A stretch of 64,000 nucleotides of DNA from Siphonodentalium dalli (GCA_032622095.1 CP136069.1:123988126-124052125), one strand, 5' to 3'; positions 1 to 10,263 are shown, counted from the stretch's first letter. A program made the numbers and translations. The notes: generated from the letters alone by a model not told the origin.

Positions 1-741
1 ATTCTTTGTTTGTTTTTTTTGTTTTAACCTGCCCGTACCCGTCCTAATGTCACAATATTTCGAGCGATAGCATTGCATTGCATTGAAAACAAACGCTTCC
101 CGTCGTGAAATCTCTCTACGATAACATTGCATTGAAAACAAACGATTCCCGTCGTGAAATCTCTCTGCATAATATTTCGAGTCTGCCGTACCCGTCCTAA
201 TGTCGTGAAATCTCTCTAAATTTCAATAAACGCTTCTCGTCGTGAAATCTCTCTACGATAACATTGCATTGAAAACAAACGCTTCCCGTCGTGAAATCTC
301 TCTGCATAATATTTCGAGTCTGCCGTACCCGTCCTAATGTCGTGAAATATCTCTGCATAATATTTCGAGCGATAACATTGCATCGAATTGAAAACAAACG
401 TTTTCCGTCGTGAAATCTCTCTGCATAATATTTCGAGCGACAGGCTACAATTCGTCATACAGATAAGTAGATAGCGAAAACGACGCTCTTTATATAGACA
501 CTGCGGAAAACGAACGCTCTTTATATATCAACGCTATTAAGCCCGAAGTGCCGATTGCGGTGATTTTGATGATTGGGAAGGGAGAAACGGTGCTCTGAGC
601 TTCTCCAAAACGCGACCACTGCGGTGTCCTGGGATTTTACACTTATATACGAAATTTAAGCTCGATGGTTGCAGTCGTTTTCGATTCTATAAAGTACACA
701 CATATATATATATACGGAAGTCTCAAAATATATAGTATAGA
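1..741 (-). mobile_element. Helitron-like non-autonomous element C, cut by the window edge
   Basis: Read on the minus strand, this copy starts near 741 with TCTATACTATATATTTTGAG, the same 5' end seen in other copies of this window, and runs off position 1. It has no rep/helicase coding. Positions 1-470 hold a degenerate tandem array built on CGTCGTGAAATCTCTCTGCA and a GCATTGAAAACAAACG motif. Short ORFs across it are translations of the repeat. The start of the copy at 63,873-64,000 matches its 470-741 part in reverse complement. The Helitron assignment is inferred from the termini. Confidence 0.6.
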
Positions 742-1419
742 TAGCCGATGAGCCCGACGTTGTCCGGGCTATTCAAAAACCAAATTTCAAGTCGATAGCT
801 CTACCCAGCCCGACGTTGTCCGGGCTATTCAAAAACCAAATTTCAAGTCGATAGATTCTACCCGTTTCCGAGATCTGGTCTGCGCATGCGCGAAGCTGGC
901 GTCGCACGGGTTCGGCGACCCGATAAAATTCGTATCCGGGGCAAGATACATTGACATACCAAATTTCAAGTCGATAGCTCCACCCGGTTCCGAGATCTCT
1001 TCTGCGCATGTGCGAAGCTGGCGTCGCACGGGCTCGGCGACCCGATAAAATTCGTATCCGGGGCAAGATACTTTAACATACCAAATTTCAAGTCGATAGC
1101 TCCCCCCGTTTGTATATATTAGATGTTCATGTATATCTCTCTGCAGATGCTAATAACGTTGAATGGTAAATAAACGCTCTTTATAGCGATGCGTCAAAAA
1201 CAAACGCTCATTAAATTATCACTTGATTAACCACCGCAGTGCCGTTTTTTTGTGACTGAGATTGGAGAACGGGTGCTCTGAGCTTCTCCAAAAACGCGGC
1301 GCCGACGGTGTCCGTGGGATTTTACCTTTGGATAGGAAGTTTGGTCTCGATCGGTCAACCCGTTTTCGATTCTATAAAGGACAGACAGACAAACAGAGGT
1401 CTTCAAAATATATATGAGA
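742..1419 (-). mobile_element. Helitron-like non-autonomous element B
   Basis: On the minus strand it begins TCTCATATATATTTTGAAGA at 1,419 and ends after a GC-rich hairpin (GCCCGGACAACGTCGGGC, about 751-770) followed by TCATCGGCTA. The final G of the usual CTAG is missing. Its 3' half carries tandem units of the roughly 125-bp repeat with GATCTCGTCTGCGCATGCGC and CAAATTTCAAGTCGATAGCT. It directly abuts elements A and C, head to tail. No transposase is encoded. Confidence 0.65.
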
Positions 1420-2079
1420 CTAGCCGATGAGCCCGGCGTTGTCCGGGCTATTCAAAAACCAAATTTCAAGTCGATAGCTCTACCCAGCCCGACGTTGTCC
1501 GGGCTATTCAAAAACCAAATTTCAAGTCGATAGCTCTACCCGTTTCCGAGATCTGTTCTGCGCATGCGCGAAGCTGGCGTCGCATGGGCTCGGCGACCCG
1601 ATAAAATTCGTATCCGGGGCAAGATACATTCACATACCAAATTTCAAGTCGATTGCTCCACCCGTTACCGAGATCTCGTCTGCGCATGCGCGAAGCTGGC
1701 GTCGCACGGGCTCGGCGATCCGATAAAATTCGTATCCGGGGCAAGATAGCTCCACCCGTTTCCGAGATCTCGTCTGCGCATGCGCGAAGCTGGCGTCGCA
1801 CGGGCTCGGCGACCCGATAAAATTCGTATCCGGGGCAAGATACATTCACATAGCAAATTTCAAGTCGATAGCTCCACCCGTTTCCGAGATCTCGTCTGTG
1901 CATGCGCTGCACGGGCGTCGCACGGGCTCGCCAATACGACAACGACCACCACCTGGTCAAACTACACACACGTACCAAGTTTCGTCCCGATCGGTCGAGA
2001 ATCGTAGATTTGTATTAAGGACAGACAAACAGACAGACAGACAAACAGACAGACAGAGGTCTTCAAAATATATATGAGA
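1420..2079 (-). mobile_element. Helitron-like non-autonomous element A
   Basis: On the minus strand it runs from TCTCATATATATTTTGAAGA (start 2,079, preceded by A) to a hairpin and CTAG (1,423-1,420), followed by T. This is the Helitron pattern: 5' TC, 3' hairpin plus CTRR, insertion between A and T. A CTGTCTGTCTGTTTGTC-rich stretch lies near the 5' end, and the interior is a tandem array of about 125-bp units. ORFs with repeated RRARATP-type peptides are repeat translations, not genes. Confidence 0.7.
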
Positions 2080-2880
2080 TTGTTCTATCTGATCACTTTC
2101 AGCCATCTGGGGCATAGACTGTCTGACAGTAACCAATAATAATGAGTCACTGTTGGGCAGTCCATGCATCAGATTAACTGAATTGTTACTTGTATACCTG
2201 TTTGAGACCTGACCCTTGACCCACCCCACCAGTTTCCAATAATCGTAGTGAATTAACATTTCAAGATCGAAAAGAAAAGAGTAATGCATCTTATATACTT
2301 ATTATGAGCAACTCCAGATGTTCATGCCCCAGAACCGAACATGAGATATGAAATATGAGATGTTAGATATTTTTCTCGTTGTCTAAATTGTACTGTATGT
2401 TCTCGTTGTCTAAATTATCACTTCGATGTGTGTGTTTTTTTACACGTTCACCTTGTCGCATGTATAGGCAGGATTTTTTACTTATTTATACAGAGGTCAA
2501 CTTAAGTTCAATTTGAGAATCGTTTAGACAACGCTATCAATTTTTGAACCCCCAGAAACAACATCTATATTCTCTTCCAGTGACAGTTCGCGGTTTCCAT
2601 GTAACTAGGTTGCTATACGCCTGGTCTTGTTATTAACCCTCCGAAACACCTATTTTGTTCAATATATAATGTTCTGCTGTTTCTTCGGCACCACATATGC
2701 AGGGACGTGACGATGGGGGGGGGGGGGGTGGGCGGTGTCTCACCAACCAATTTTGGTCAAAATTTTCAACAGTTGGAAATTTCATACCTAATTTTAGTTG
2801 GAAATTTCACACCAACAATAGGTTGAAAATGTTCTTGTAGTTTGATTTTCAAACAATCTATTGGGGGAATTTATTGTTTT
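2080..2880. other. non-coding, G-run at 2,715-2,728
   Basis: No credible gene. A G homopolymer run at about 2,715-2,728 is followed by GGAAATTTC-rich sequence. The stretch 2,710-2,830 is related in reverse complement to 26,855-26,950, so it belongs to a dispersed repeat. Confidence 0.5.
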
Positions 2881-3420
2881 TGAACCAATATTTGCATATT
2901 TTCCTAGTTTTTGTCAACATTTTGGACTGAAATGGCCATCAGGTGGACATTTTACAACCTTAGGGGGGTGTCAGGTTGGAAATTTCCAACACTTGGAAAG
3001 CTTATGTCCTGGTACCTCCCCCGTGGCCAGTCAAAAGCTGCTAGTTAATTTGAGAAAACAATATTTTCCTACATTTGGTCAACATTGTCATTGGAATTGT
3101 CTAGGTGCTAAGATTTTGCGATTTTCTTGTTCAGATATCAAAATTTTCACACACCGGGCCGAACCATGGTCCTCCCCAATGGCCTCCTCTGTGGCTAATA
3201 AAAAACTGCTAAATGGTTTAAGAAAAAAATATTTTACTGCATTTGGTCAAAATTGCGGACTGAAATAGTCATCAGCTGGAGAAATTTCCAACCTAAGGGT
3301 GAGTATGTGGTTTGAAATTTACAACACTAGGAAAGCTTGAGGCTAGTCTAGATGCCAGGATTTTGGAATGTCCTTGTTTAGTTTTAAAATTTTTCTCACA
3401 CCGGGCCGAACAACCGTGGT
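2880..3420. repeat. two diverged tandem units of about 330 bp
   Basis: The segment around 2,930-3,005 (GAAATGGCCATCAGGTGGAC, then GGAAATTTCCAACACTTGGA) recurs in diverged form at about 3,262-3,342. The block near 3,010-3,090 recurs at about 3,165-3,250. The 135-residue ORF across it follows the repeat and has no recognisable domain. Confidence 0.55.
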
Positions 3421-3565
3421 CGGTCCGGTGTGTCCTGGTCTCCTGCCCGTAGCCGTGTGCATTTGTCTGGAGTTGTATAACTAGATGTTAGGATTCACGC
3501 AATTTTCAGGTTCAAATATCTGAATGTTCTCAAGATATTTTACTTTATTATATACTAACTGAAAC

Positions 3566-3690
3566 AGACTCCATTCGGGGGCCTTTATTTAGCGGGGGAG
3601 GGGCCTGCGGTCCCTTTGTGCGCTTCGCGCACATTATATCATCATAAACAGCGTGCGCTTCGCTCACATTTTGATCTTCTTTTATCATTC
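3566..3690 (-). mobile_element. Helitron-like 3' end, second family
   Basis: Minus-strand sequence holds a GTGCGCGAAGCGCAC hairpin followed by CCCCTCC... and ends CTGTTTCAGTTAG before T. A related copy ends CTGTTTCAGCTAG, also before T, at 52,789. The hairpin plus CTAG/TTAG ending resembles a Helitron 3' end. The 5' end was not found. Confidence 0.4.
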
Positions 3691-4346
3691 TTTTATCAGA
3701 TTTGCACTCAACTGAAATATTAAAAGAGCATTAATTAGCGTCGGCAGTATTGCTTACACTGTAATATTTACATACTGAGTGTGATTATCACTAAATCCAA
3801 CATTCCGATTGGTCGGCGACCACGTGACTAGTTGCATTTATTTCTCGATAAACATGCAAGAGGGTCATAATGACAATCATAATTACATCGACGCGTCGTT
3901 GATTTTGGAGATGAAGAACGCGTAATGTTTTGGGCGCATTTGCACTCGCACAGGATTGACCTAATAAATCATCAGGTTTCAATATAAAGAGCCTCGTTTT
4001 GAAATTGTTCGTGTTAACTTTTGTCAATATAAAATTGATTAAAAACACCTTTGGTGTCACGTAGTATTAACGGGTTTTACATACAAGTTATGACCACTTA
4101 CCTCACGGTTACATCTCCATAAAAAATGAATTTTGATGAAAGAGTTGTCTGCTGGTGAGATAATTTGACCGGCTTTCAAAAACACGTGACATAACAAATG
4201 GGAAATTCCGACCAGTCACGTGACAAATGGTACAAAAATAACTTTCTGATCGGGTGCTATGGAATATTTTGAGCTGGGTTTGTCACACTTTTCGATTTAA
4301 ATACATTTACAAAAGTAGCTTTTTCGCTAAATGTATATAAATATAA

Positions 4347-4503
4347 GGATTAACTGTCATGTGGAGTGTTTTTTATGGAGATGTAACCGTGAGGTAAGTG
4401 GTCATAACTTGTATGTAAAACACTTCGGGTTTTACACAAGTTATGACCACTTACCTGAGGGTTACATCTCCATAAAAACTGTCCACATGACAGTTAATCC
4501 TTA
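4347..4503. repeat. foldback hairpin, centre near 4,425
   Basis: AAGGATTAACTGTCATGTGG at the left is mirrored by CCACATGACAGTTAATCCTT at the right. The arms contain ATGGAGATGTAACC and AAGTGGTCATAACTTGT and meet around ACTTCGGGT. A third copy of one arm lies at 4,070-4,125. Confidence 0.8.
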
Positions 4504-6095
4504 AATGAATCAGGTAGGCCTATGTGACAAGATAACCTTCCATTCGGGGTGTTCGACTGTTCGTGCACCTTATGCTTTCCAAATGACAACATGCACCCTG
4601 CTATAGTAGACCATACCACAAATCTTTGCTCTGCATACGCACGTAGATCTCATATTTCATAAATTCAAAATTAGTTATTACTTATTACATGTTCTGTAAT
4701 AATCTATATTACGGTAGATGCAGATCCCAGCTCAAGATTACACGATTTGTGCGACTTTTGTGAGTAGATTTCGCGACAAGCATTACATTATTTACTCGGG
4801 GGAATTTCTTAATTAAAAGCATCGCAGAGCGAAATTTACTCACAAAAGTCGCATGTAACCTTGACCTGGGATTTACACAGTCATACTGCACCATGGAGGA
4901 CATTATAAAGGCATTGACTAAAATATATATTTCATGAGTTATTTGTTCTATGGTATAATGTTCCCCGTCAGAATATAAAACAAATTCCGAGTTTTTGTTG
5001 TTGGTAGAATGCCTGTAGAAATGCACGGCATGCCAGCACATCGGCATCCTTGGCGCCCCTCCCTCAACCACAGCCTGAAAATTCCAAATTTTAGAGATTC
5101 AACTCAAACACCACTTGTATCGTATTATATTTGTTTTATTTCGGTCAAAAGGGGGACTGTAGTGCTCCCATTCCCCAATTATTGCGACCCAGTGTCATAA
5201 GAGGAATCCGATCTCTGTGTGTGTACAGGTTACATACAAACAACATTTCCCATGCATAGGCGACAGTGTTAACTATAATTCCCACCGCCGATGAGTTAAG
5301 CCTATATTTGAACTGCAAATTATCTATCTTTGTTTAGAACGTCACCCGGTTCACCATTAAATATGGTGAAAACAAAAGCACACCGTTCGGACTTTTTTCC
5401 TATATAACTATATAGCTATATAACTGCATGTTCACATGCAACTACCCCCCTTTCTGCATAAGAATCAGCAGCATAAAAGTACCCAGACCCGTTCCAAAAC
5501 TCCGCGATCCGGCCAGACTCTTCCTGCATATTTATCATGGTGGGGAATAACGTGGTTTCGAGTTGATGAGTATTATTTATTCAAAATGGCCTAGGCGATC
5601 TAAAACGCGACAAGAACCAGGAAAAAGGTTTTTAAACTAGGATAATGATATATATATATATTTAAAAAAAATTGTTTTTATTGGAATAAACAGACATCAA
5701 TGAAGAATGTAAATACAGACAGGGTACATGTTATTATAAATAAAGTTACATTCTTCCAATTCTCTCACATCTTGCTCACTGCATTTACACGTCTTTCGTA
5801 CGTCATATGCACTCCCAGTGACTTACATGTAAATAGGGATAAATCGAATAATGTGTTCATTTTATATAGTAATCCAGATTTTAAATCTTTTGAACTTTGT
5901 TCCTGTGTACGGCGCATCGGTACGACATCTAACTATAGACGGCGTTGTGGTATTGGGGCGATAATAGTATTTCTTGGGTATAGTAATTAAGTGAGTTTTT
6001 GAACTGCATGGTGAAGAGAAAATTTTCAGGACAAGTTTATTTGTGTTGACTCGTGCGTATATTTATGACCTTTTCTAAAAGGAACCAGTTTTTCG
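4504..6095. other. no gene seen
   Basis: ORFs here (up to 120 codons) have no recognisable domain and no supporting context. I see nothing else beyond a short TA-rich run near 5,648-5,665. Confidence 0.5.
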
Positions 6096-6125
6096 AAAAT
6101 ATCCTATCCTATCCTATCCTATCTA
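6096..6125. repeat. (TATCC)n microsatellite
   Basis: About five copies of ATCCT lie at the end of the LINE remnant. The minus-strand LINE frame stops here, before its expected C-terminal zinc knuckle. The array therefore marks a truncation point rather than a clear natural 3' tail. Confidence 0.7.
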
Positions 6126-7838
6126 TCGCATTTATCATCTTCTCGTAGATTGGACATTTTAAGAAACTTGTTAGTTGATAATATTCGTGAGTTTATTCGG
6201 AATTGTAGCCATTGTAGCTTTGTGTCAGGCGTCGTGAGAAAGGGTAGTTTATCTAGTTTACACCATTGAATTGTGTTGTCAGGAAACGCTTGCCATTTTC
6301 TGTGTGCTACTGTATAGAAGTTGGAATATCGATTAAGATGTTATAAAAGTCCTGTCCTCCTCGACTGTTTTTAAGCAGTTTAATGAAATTATTTGGTAAA
6401 AAGGGGCTGCAAGTTCGAGTTATAGGCTGGTCAAGTTTTTTTGTGAGTAGTTTTATTTGATGTTGAATGTTATTAAGAGTGATGAAGTTTGTGCGTATGT
6501 TATAAATCTTTAGTAAATCGTCTCGTGTAAGAAAGCGGTCATTATCGTCCAGCATATCATTTCAAAATATAATCCCTTTTTCTCGCCAGGAGGTGAAATT
6601 TATTACTTTTCCGTACTGCTTTATGTTTGGGTTATTCCATAACATATACATGCTGATATTTTGCGATTGTTTCTGTCTTTCTCTGGAAATTTTGTGAATG
6701 CCATCAGGACATCATGACAAAAAGGATTGGTTTTTTTTTTTGCCTGTTTTTCTATGTAGGAATAGTCATAAGTAAGGAACATAGGGTCATCGCGTAAAGG
6801 TATATCTGTTAAGGGGATCCATTTGGCACTTTTGGTTACGAGGCGCCTCACCCAAGTTATTTTCATGGACAGCATAAATTTGTTTACATCAGCCATTTTT
6901 AATCCGCCGTTCTTATAATCTTGACAAATAACTTTGCGTTTAACGCGATCACGCTTCGAGTTCTAGAGAAAATTAAAGAGCGTTGTGTCAAGATTTTTCA
7001 TAAAAATATTACTGGGATTTGGTAGAGCTACAAAAAGGTGCGTTAATTTTGGGAGTATTAGTGATTTTATCACCGTTATTCGACCAATGGGTGTAAGTAA
7101 CCGGTGTTTCCATGTTGCTATCAAACGTTTGACTTCAGTAAGTTTTCTATCATAATTGATATCCATTTTGTCAAGGTTGGTGTCAAAGTATATCCAAGGA
7201 GATTGAAAGTACTATCAAATTTTAGTCCAAGATCTGGGCATATAATATCCGTACGCTCCGTATAAGAGCCAATCCACGACGCCTGACATTTGCTATTGTT
7301 AATGTTCAGGCCTGAATAATCTGCAAATGAGTTTAAAACAGTATATACTTCCCTGAGGCTTTCTTCGCTACCGTCCAAGATGAGAGTCGTGTCGTCTGCA
7401 TACTGTGTAATTTTGTATTCTAAATTGCCGAGGTTGATACCTTTAATGCGGCCATTGCATGGACTTAATCATAATATCTATGATTTCCGCGCATATCAAA
7501 AAATATACGGCGAGACTGGATCACCCTGTCGACAGCCACGATATAGTTTGAAACTCTGAGATATATGCCCATTTATTAAAATAGATGAGTTGATATTCGT
7601 ATAAAATATGGAAATCCACCTCTTCATGGCACCTCCAAAATTAAAAAAGTTAAGGCATTTATGTATAAATTTCCATGATACTGAATCAAAAGCCTTTTCG
7701 AAGTCTAGGAGGAGCAGTAACCTGGGTTTACCGGCCAATTTCGTCTCGTGAATTAGGTCATAGATAAGTCTAGTATTATCCCCGATGTATAGCGATTTTT
7801 TAAGAATCCCGTTTGATCATCACTTATTATATATAGGA
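6126..7838 (-). pseudogene. L1/Tx1-like LINE ORF2, reverse transcriptase remnant
   Basis: Read on the minus strand, this is the RT and C-terminal half of a non-LTR retrotransposon ORF2. Visible in order are SDDQTGF and YIGDNTRLIYDLI (about 7,820-7,755), DFEKAFDSVSW (about 7,700), RGCRQGDPVSPY (about 7,525), the YADD box region (about 7,400) and LTPIGRITVIKSLILPKLTH (about 7,090). A further C-terminal piece, LQWLQFRINSRILSTNKFLK, ends near 6,140. The frame shifts at several points between these blocks and contains stops, so the copy is dead. The RT frame is cut at 7,838/7,839 by the outer Helitron-like element; a possible continuation lies at 26,749-26,850. The RT block order and GRITVIKSL signature suggest the L1/Tx1 group, though a tree would be needed to place it. 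Confidence 0.85.
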
Positions 7839-8088
7839 CTAGCAGGTTAGCCCGCCACCGGCGGCTTGTCCGAAACATGACATTTTTATATATATTTTTT
7901 TAATTTGTACCCGGTAGCTCCACCAGTTTCCGAGATCTGGTCTGCGCATGAAAATTTGTACCCGGCGCAAGATACATTCACATGCCAAATTTCAAGTCGA
8001 TAGCTCCACCCGTTTCCGAGATCTCGTCTGCGCATGCGCTGCACGGGTGTCGCACGGGCTCGGCGACCCGATAAAATTTGTACCCGGC
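7839..8088 (-). mobile_element. outer Helitron-like element, 3' part (left of the Polinton)
   Basis: On the minus strand this ends with hairpin GCCGCCGGTGGCGGGC, TAACCTGCTAG (3' end 7,839), followed by T. It holds one roughly 125-bp repeat unit and is interrupted at 8,088 by the Polinton. The remaining 5' part is 26,215-26,748. Without the Polinton it is about 778 bp and matches the copy at 24,403-25,211. Confidence 0.85.
8083..8088. repeat. target site duplication, left copy (CCCGGC)
   Basis: CCCGGC directly before the element's first AG is repeated at 26,215-26,220 directly after its last CT. Six-base duplications are characteristic of Polintons. The undisturbed repeat unit inside the sister Helitron reads through this site with a single CCCGGC. 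Confidence 0.95.
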
Positions 8089-8525
8089 AGTAGTAATGGG
8101 GGGCACTATGGCCCAGTACCCCCCAGTGGGGGGCACTATGGCCCAGTACCCCCCAGTGGGGGGCACTATGGCCCAGTACCCCCCAGTGGGGGGCACTATG
8201 GCCCAGTATCGAATACTGGACCATAGATCGTCCAGTATTCGATACTGGGCCATAGTGCCCCCCACTGGGGGCACTATGGCCCAGTATCGAATACTGGACG
8301 ATCTATGGTCCAGTATTCGATACTGGGCCATAATGCCCCCCACTGGGGGGTACTGGGCCATAGTGCCCCCCACTGGGGGGTACTGGGCCATAGTGCCCCC
8401 CACTGGGGGGTACTGGGCCATAGTGCCCCCACTGATGGGTACTGGGCCATAGTTCCCCCCTGAGGATAGATATTCCTGTCATTGATGTGATATTTCTGAT
8501 CGGAAAAAATGAAAATGGACTTAGA
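8089..8525 (+). repeat. Polinton left terminal inverted repeat
   Basis: It matches 25,748-26,214 in reverse complement. About four 30-bp units (CACTATGGCCCAGTACCCCC core) read rightwards from 8,098. A palindromic core follows (8,205-8,340, with CAGTATCGAATACTGG), then about four units in inverse orientation to 8,457. The last part, 8,458-8,525, is unique. The repeat is therefore itself nearly a palindrome. ORFs translating to AQYPPVGGTM or WAIVPPTGGY are repeat products. Confidence 0.95.
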
Positions 8526-8601
8526 ATTATTTTTTTTCAAAAGGAAAATCTCACTTTGGAAAATATCAATTAGCAATCAAGAGTTTTTCTTTTCGAATAT
8601 T

Positions 8602-8628
8602 TGGTGGCCCTGAAAAGGGCCGTTTTAT
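8602..8628 (-). terminator. histone-type 3' stem-loop, gene 8,641-9,108
   Basis: Minus-strand GGCCCTTTTCAGGGCC (8,621-8,606) is preceded by AAAAC and followed by ACCAA. This is the metazoan histone-mRNA pattern: 6-bp stem, UUUC loop, ACC flank. It lies about 20 nt after the stop codon. A purine-rich CGAAAAGAAAAACT follows 10-15 nt downstream, where a U7-binding histone downstream element would lie. Confidence 0.8.
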
Positions 8629-8640
8629 TTTTGTTATAGT

Positions 8641-9108
8641 TTAGAATCCGCCACATTGAACTTCTTTGTTCGCCAAAACTTCAATTGATTTGTCTCCTCG
8701 CCTCATCCATATTTCGCATTCACAATAATGCTCGTGGCAAACGTGTGGGATCCACACTAGAGTTATTGATGACTTGAATCTTGGTGTTGATTTGTAGCCG
8801 CCTTTGGTAGCATCAAACATGACGATAGGTCGCTGTATAACAGTCGCCGCTAATTCAACCATCAATCTTGATTCAGCCAAAAGTGGTGTGCGCCGTAAAT
8901 CTTGTGCCGACGCACCAAGTTCGTCACTCTCTGCGTAGTACAGGTCAACTGCCGCATCTCTCAGAACCATCCATCCATCGGTCGTCCCGTAAACCGCAAC
9001 GCTGAGTGCCCTCCAAAACAGAGATATTTCTTCGCCGCCGCACACTGCTTTACAGTATACCCCCTGTACCATTATCTCGTCAAGATCTGTTATGTTTACA
9101 GCAGTCAT
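8641..9108 (-). CDS. unknown 155-residue protein, weakly OTU-like
   Basis: Function is not established. Start at 9,108 is chosen because the longer frame (from 9,183) begins inside promoter DNA shared with the second gene pair, and because all four left-module genes start 79-89 bp after the same 39-bp motif. SLFWRALSVAVYG near residue 35 and a later stretch ending HVCHEHYCECEIW resemble the first and last blocks of OTU-family cysteine proteases (LFRALS and a late HY). However, the expected D-G-x-C nucleophile motif is replaced by GGEEIS, so any OTU relation would be to a form without the catalytic cysteine. The gene is divergent to 9,732-10,220 and ends in a histone-type stem-loop. The OTU idea is weak inference. 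Confidence 0.7.
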   Translation of the reverse strand: MTAVNITDLDEIMVQGVYCKAVCGGEEISLFWRALSVAVYGTTDGWMVLRDAAVDLYYAESDELGASAQDLRRTPLLAESRLMVELAATVIQRPIVMFDATKGGYKSTPRFKSSITLVWIPHVCHEHYCECEIWMRRGDKSIEVLANKEVQCGGF

Positions 9109-9142
9109 CTTTGAATGTAGAATAAGTCTGAAGATCCGTCTT

Positions 9143-9695
9143 GAACATATATTACGATTGTGCGGGCGGTAGAGAAAGCACATAATACTTTGACGTTAAA
9201 AATGACAAATGCTTCCTGACGTTGTGTTTCTTTACAGTGCATTATCTGTAGTTTTCACTATTTCGATATGTTATAGATTAAATTCATGATAGTATATGCA
9301 ATTAATTAAGATGTTTTAACATATGAATTCATCTTCGTTCATAAACGATGACCAAGTAAAGTTATCGATTGTAATGATGAAGAAAAATGTTCAGTATGTT
9401 TTCTTGTGTTCAGTTTTATGTATAAAATATGTACATCTCCAAAAACAAAACTAGAAAAACATTCCATATTTTCCTAACGAGGTAACAAATATATCAATCA
9501 TGTGTACCAAATAATAGATAATGATCTAACGAAATAAAAAACATTTGTTTGATCGCTATGCAATAATGATCAAGAAAAATATGAATGCTGATCCGTCTCT
9601 GAAAAAACACAATGCCAGGAAACATTTGTCAATTTTAACGTCAATGCGACATGTGATTTCATTGACGCCCGTGTCAAATGTATGAAAATATTTTC
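9143..9695. promoter_or_regulatory. bidirectional promoter, unit 1
   Basis: This is the intergenic region of the first divergent pair, almost identical to 10,755-11,305. A 39-bp motif containing CAGGAARCATTTGTC and TTAACGTCA occurs facing left (9,229-9,191) and facing right (9,605-9,643), 83 and 89 bp before the two start codons. A TATA-like site on the plus side reads TATGAAAA (9,681) where unit 2 has TATAAAAA. Confidence 0.75.
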
Positions 9696-9731
9696 GAATT
9701 TGATCAACGTTACATTGCATTGCTATCAAAG

Positions 9732-10220
9732 ATGGATCCGTTAACAGAATTTCTTCAGAGTGAGATATACAGTAATCCTGTTGTACAGAATACATATGCG
9801 GCACCACAGTCAACAGGCCAAGCTAATACGACAATGACTATAGGTGGTGATACACTCATTTTAAAAGCGATTTTAGATGAACTGAGATGTCTTCGCAGGG
9901 ATATTGACGTGAAAACACAAGTAACGCATCAAGAAGTAAAAGTGAATCTTCGTTTCGTTGCAGAAGAGATAGATATACCAATCAGGGTTCATGATGTTCA
10001 GAAATCGAAAGAACAGAAACAGATCAAAAAAGAAAAAATATTGGCTGCGAAAGAAAAAGAACCTAAAAGTATCATGAAGCCTTCTACTGAGACAAAAGTC
10101 AGATTTCGTCTTCCTTGTAAAGAATCTAAAGATACAGAGAAAAGTGATGAATTCGCAAAAGCTATTGGTTCTCATGGGAAAGATATGTCAAGATATAAGA
10201 AAAACACAAAACGATGTTAA
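9732..10220 (+). CDS. unknown charged 162-residue protein
   Basis: Start at 9,732 (MDPLTEFLQSEIY) is preferred over the in-frame ATG at 9,678, because the latter lies in the TATA region of the duplicated promoter. A low-complexity, Thr/Gly/Gln-containing segment (residues 20-40) is followed by a helical segment (LILKAILDELRCLRRDIDV). The tail is very lysine-rich, with repeated KEK runs and a basic end. A nucleic-acid-binding or nuclear role would suit the charge, but no family was recognised. The gene is divergent to 8,641-9,108 and followed 22 nt after its stop by a histone-type stem-loop. The lysine-rich half could equally be a disordered tail. Confidence 0.7.
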   Translation: MDPLTEFLQSEIYSNPVVQNTYAAPQSTGQANTTMTIGGDTLILKAILDELRCLRRDIDVKTQVTHQEVKVNLRFVAEEIDIPIRVHDVQKSKEQKQIKKEKILAAKEKEPKSIMKPSTETKVRFRLPCKESKDTEKSDEFAKAIGSHGKDMSRYKKNTKRC

Positions 10221-10238
10221 AGTCAGATGATAATTTTA

Positions 10239-10263
10239 AAACGGCCCTTTTCAGGGCCACACA
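10239..10263 (+). terminator. histone-type 3' stem-loop, gene 9,732-10,220
   Basis: GGCCCTTTTCAGGGCC at 10,243-10,258 lies in sense orientation, preceded by AAAAC and followed by ACAC, 22 nt after the stop. The following 85 bp (CCCAAAAGGTTACTCTTTCA and beyond) recur after the gene at 11,332-11,682. Confidence 0.8.

Noticed and set aside
773-2007. ORFs of 61-156 codons with repeated RRARATP / EISETGGAIDLKF peptides (also 24,626-25,166 and 26,232-26,543)
   Set aside because: They are translations of the Helitron-like tandem units and occur on both strands.
6096-6125. (TATCC)n as the natural 3' tail of the L1/Tx1-like LINE
   Set aside because: The ORF is cut before the C-terminal zinc knuckle expected of the family, so the element appears truncated here.
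7886-8576. ORFs of 90-147 codons across both strands of the Polinton ends (also 25,629-26,364)
   Set aside because: They translate the 30-bp terminal units (AQYPPVGGTM, WAIVPPTGGY, GHYGPVPPS) in all frames; the same DNA is open on both strands because the unit length is a multiple of three.
9678-9731. N-terminal extension MYENIFEFDQRYIALLSK of the 162-residue protein
   Set aside because: It overlaps the TATA-like region shared with unit 2, where no such start codon exists.
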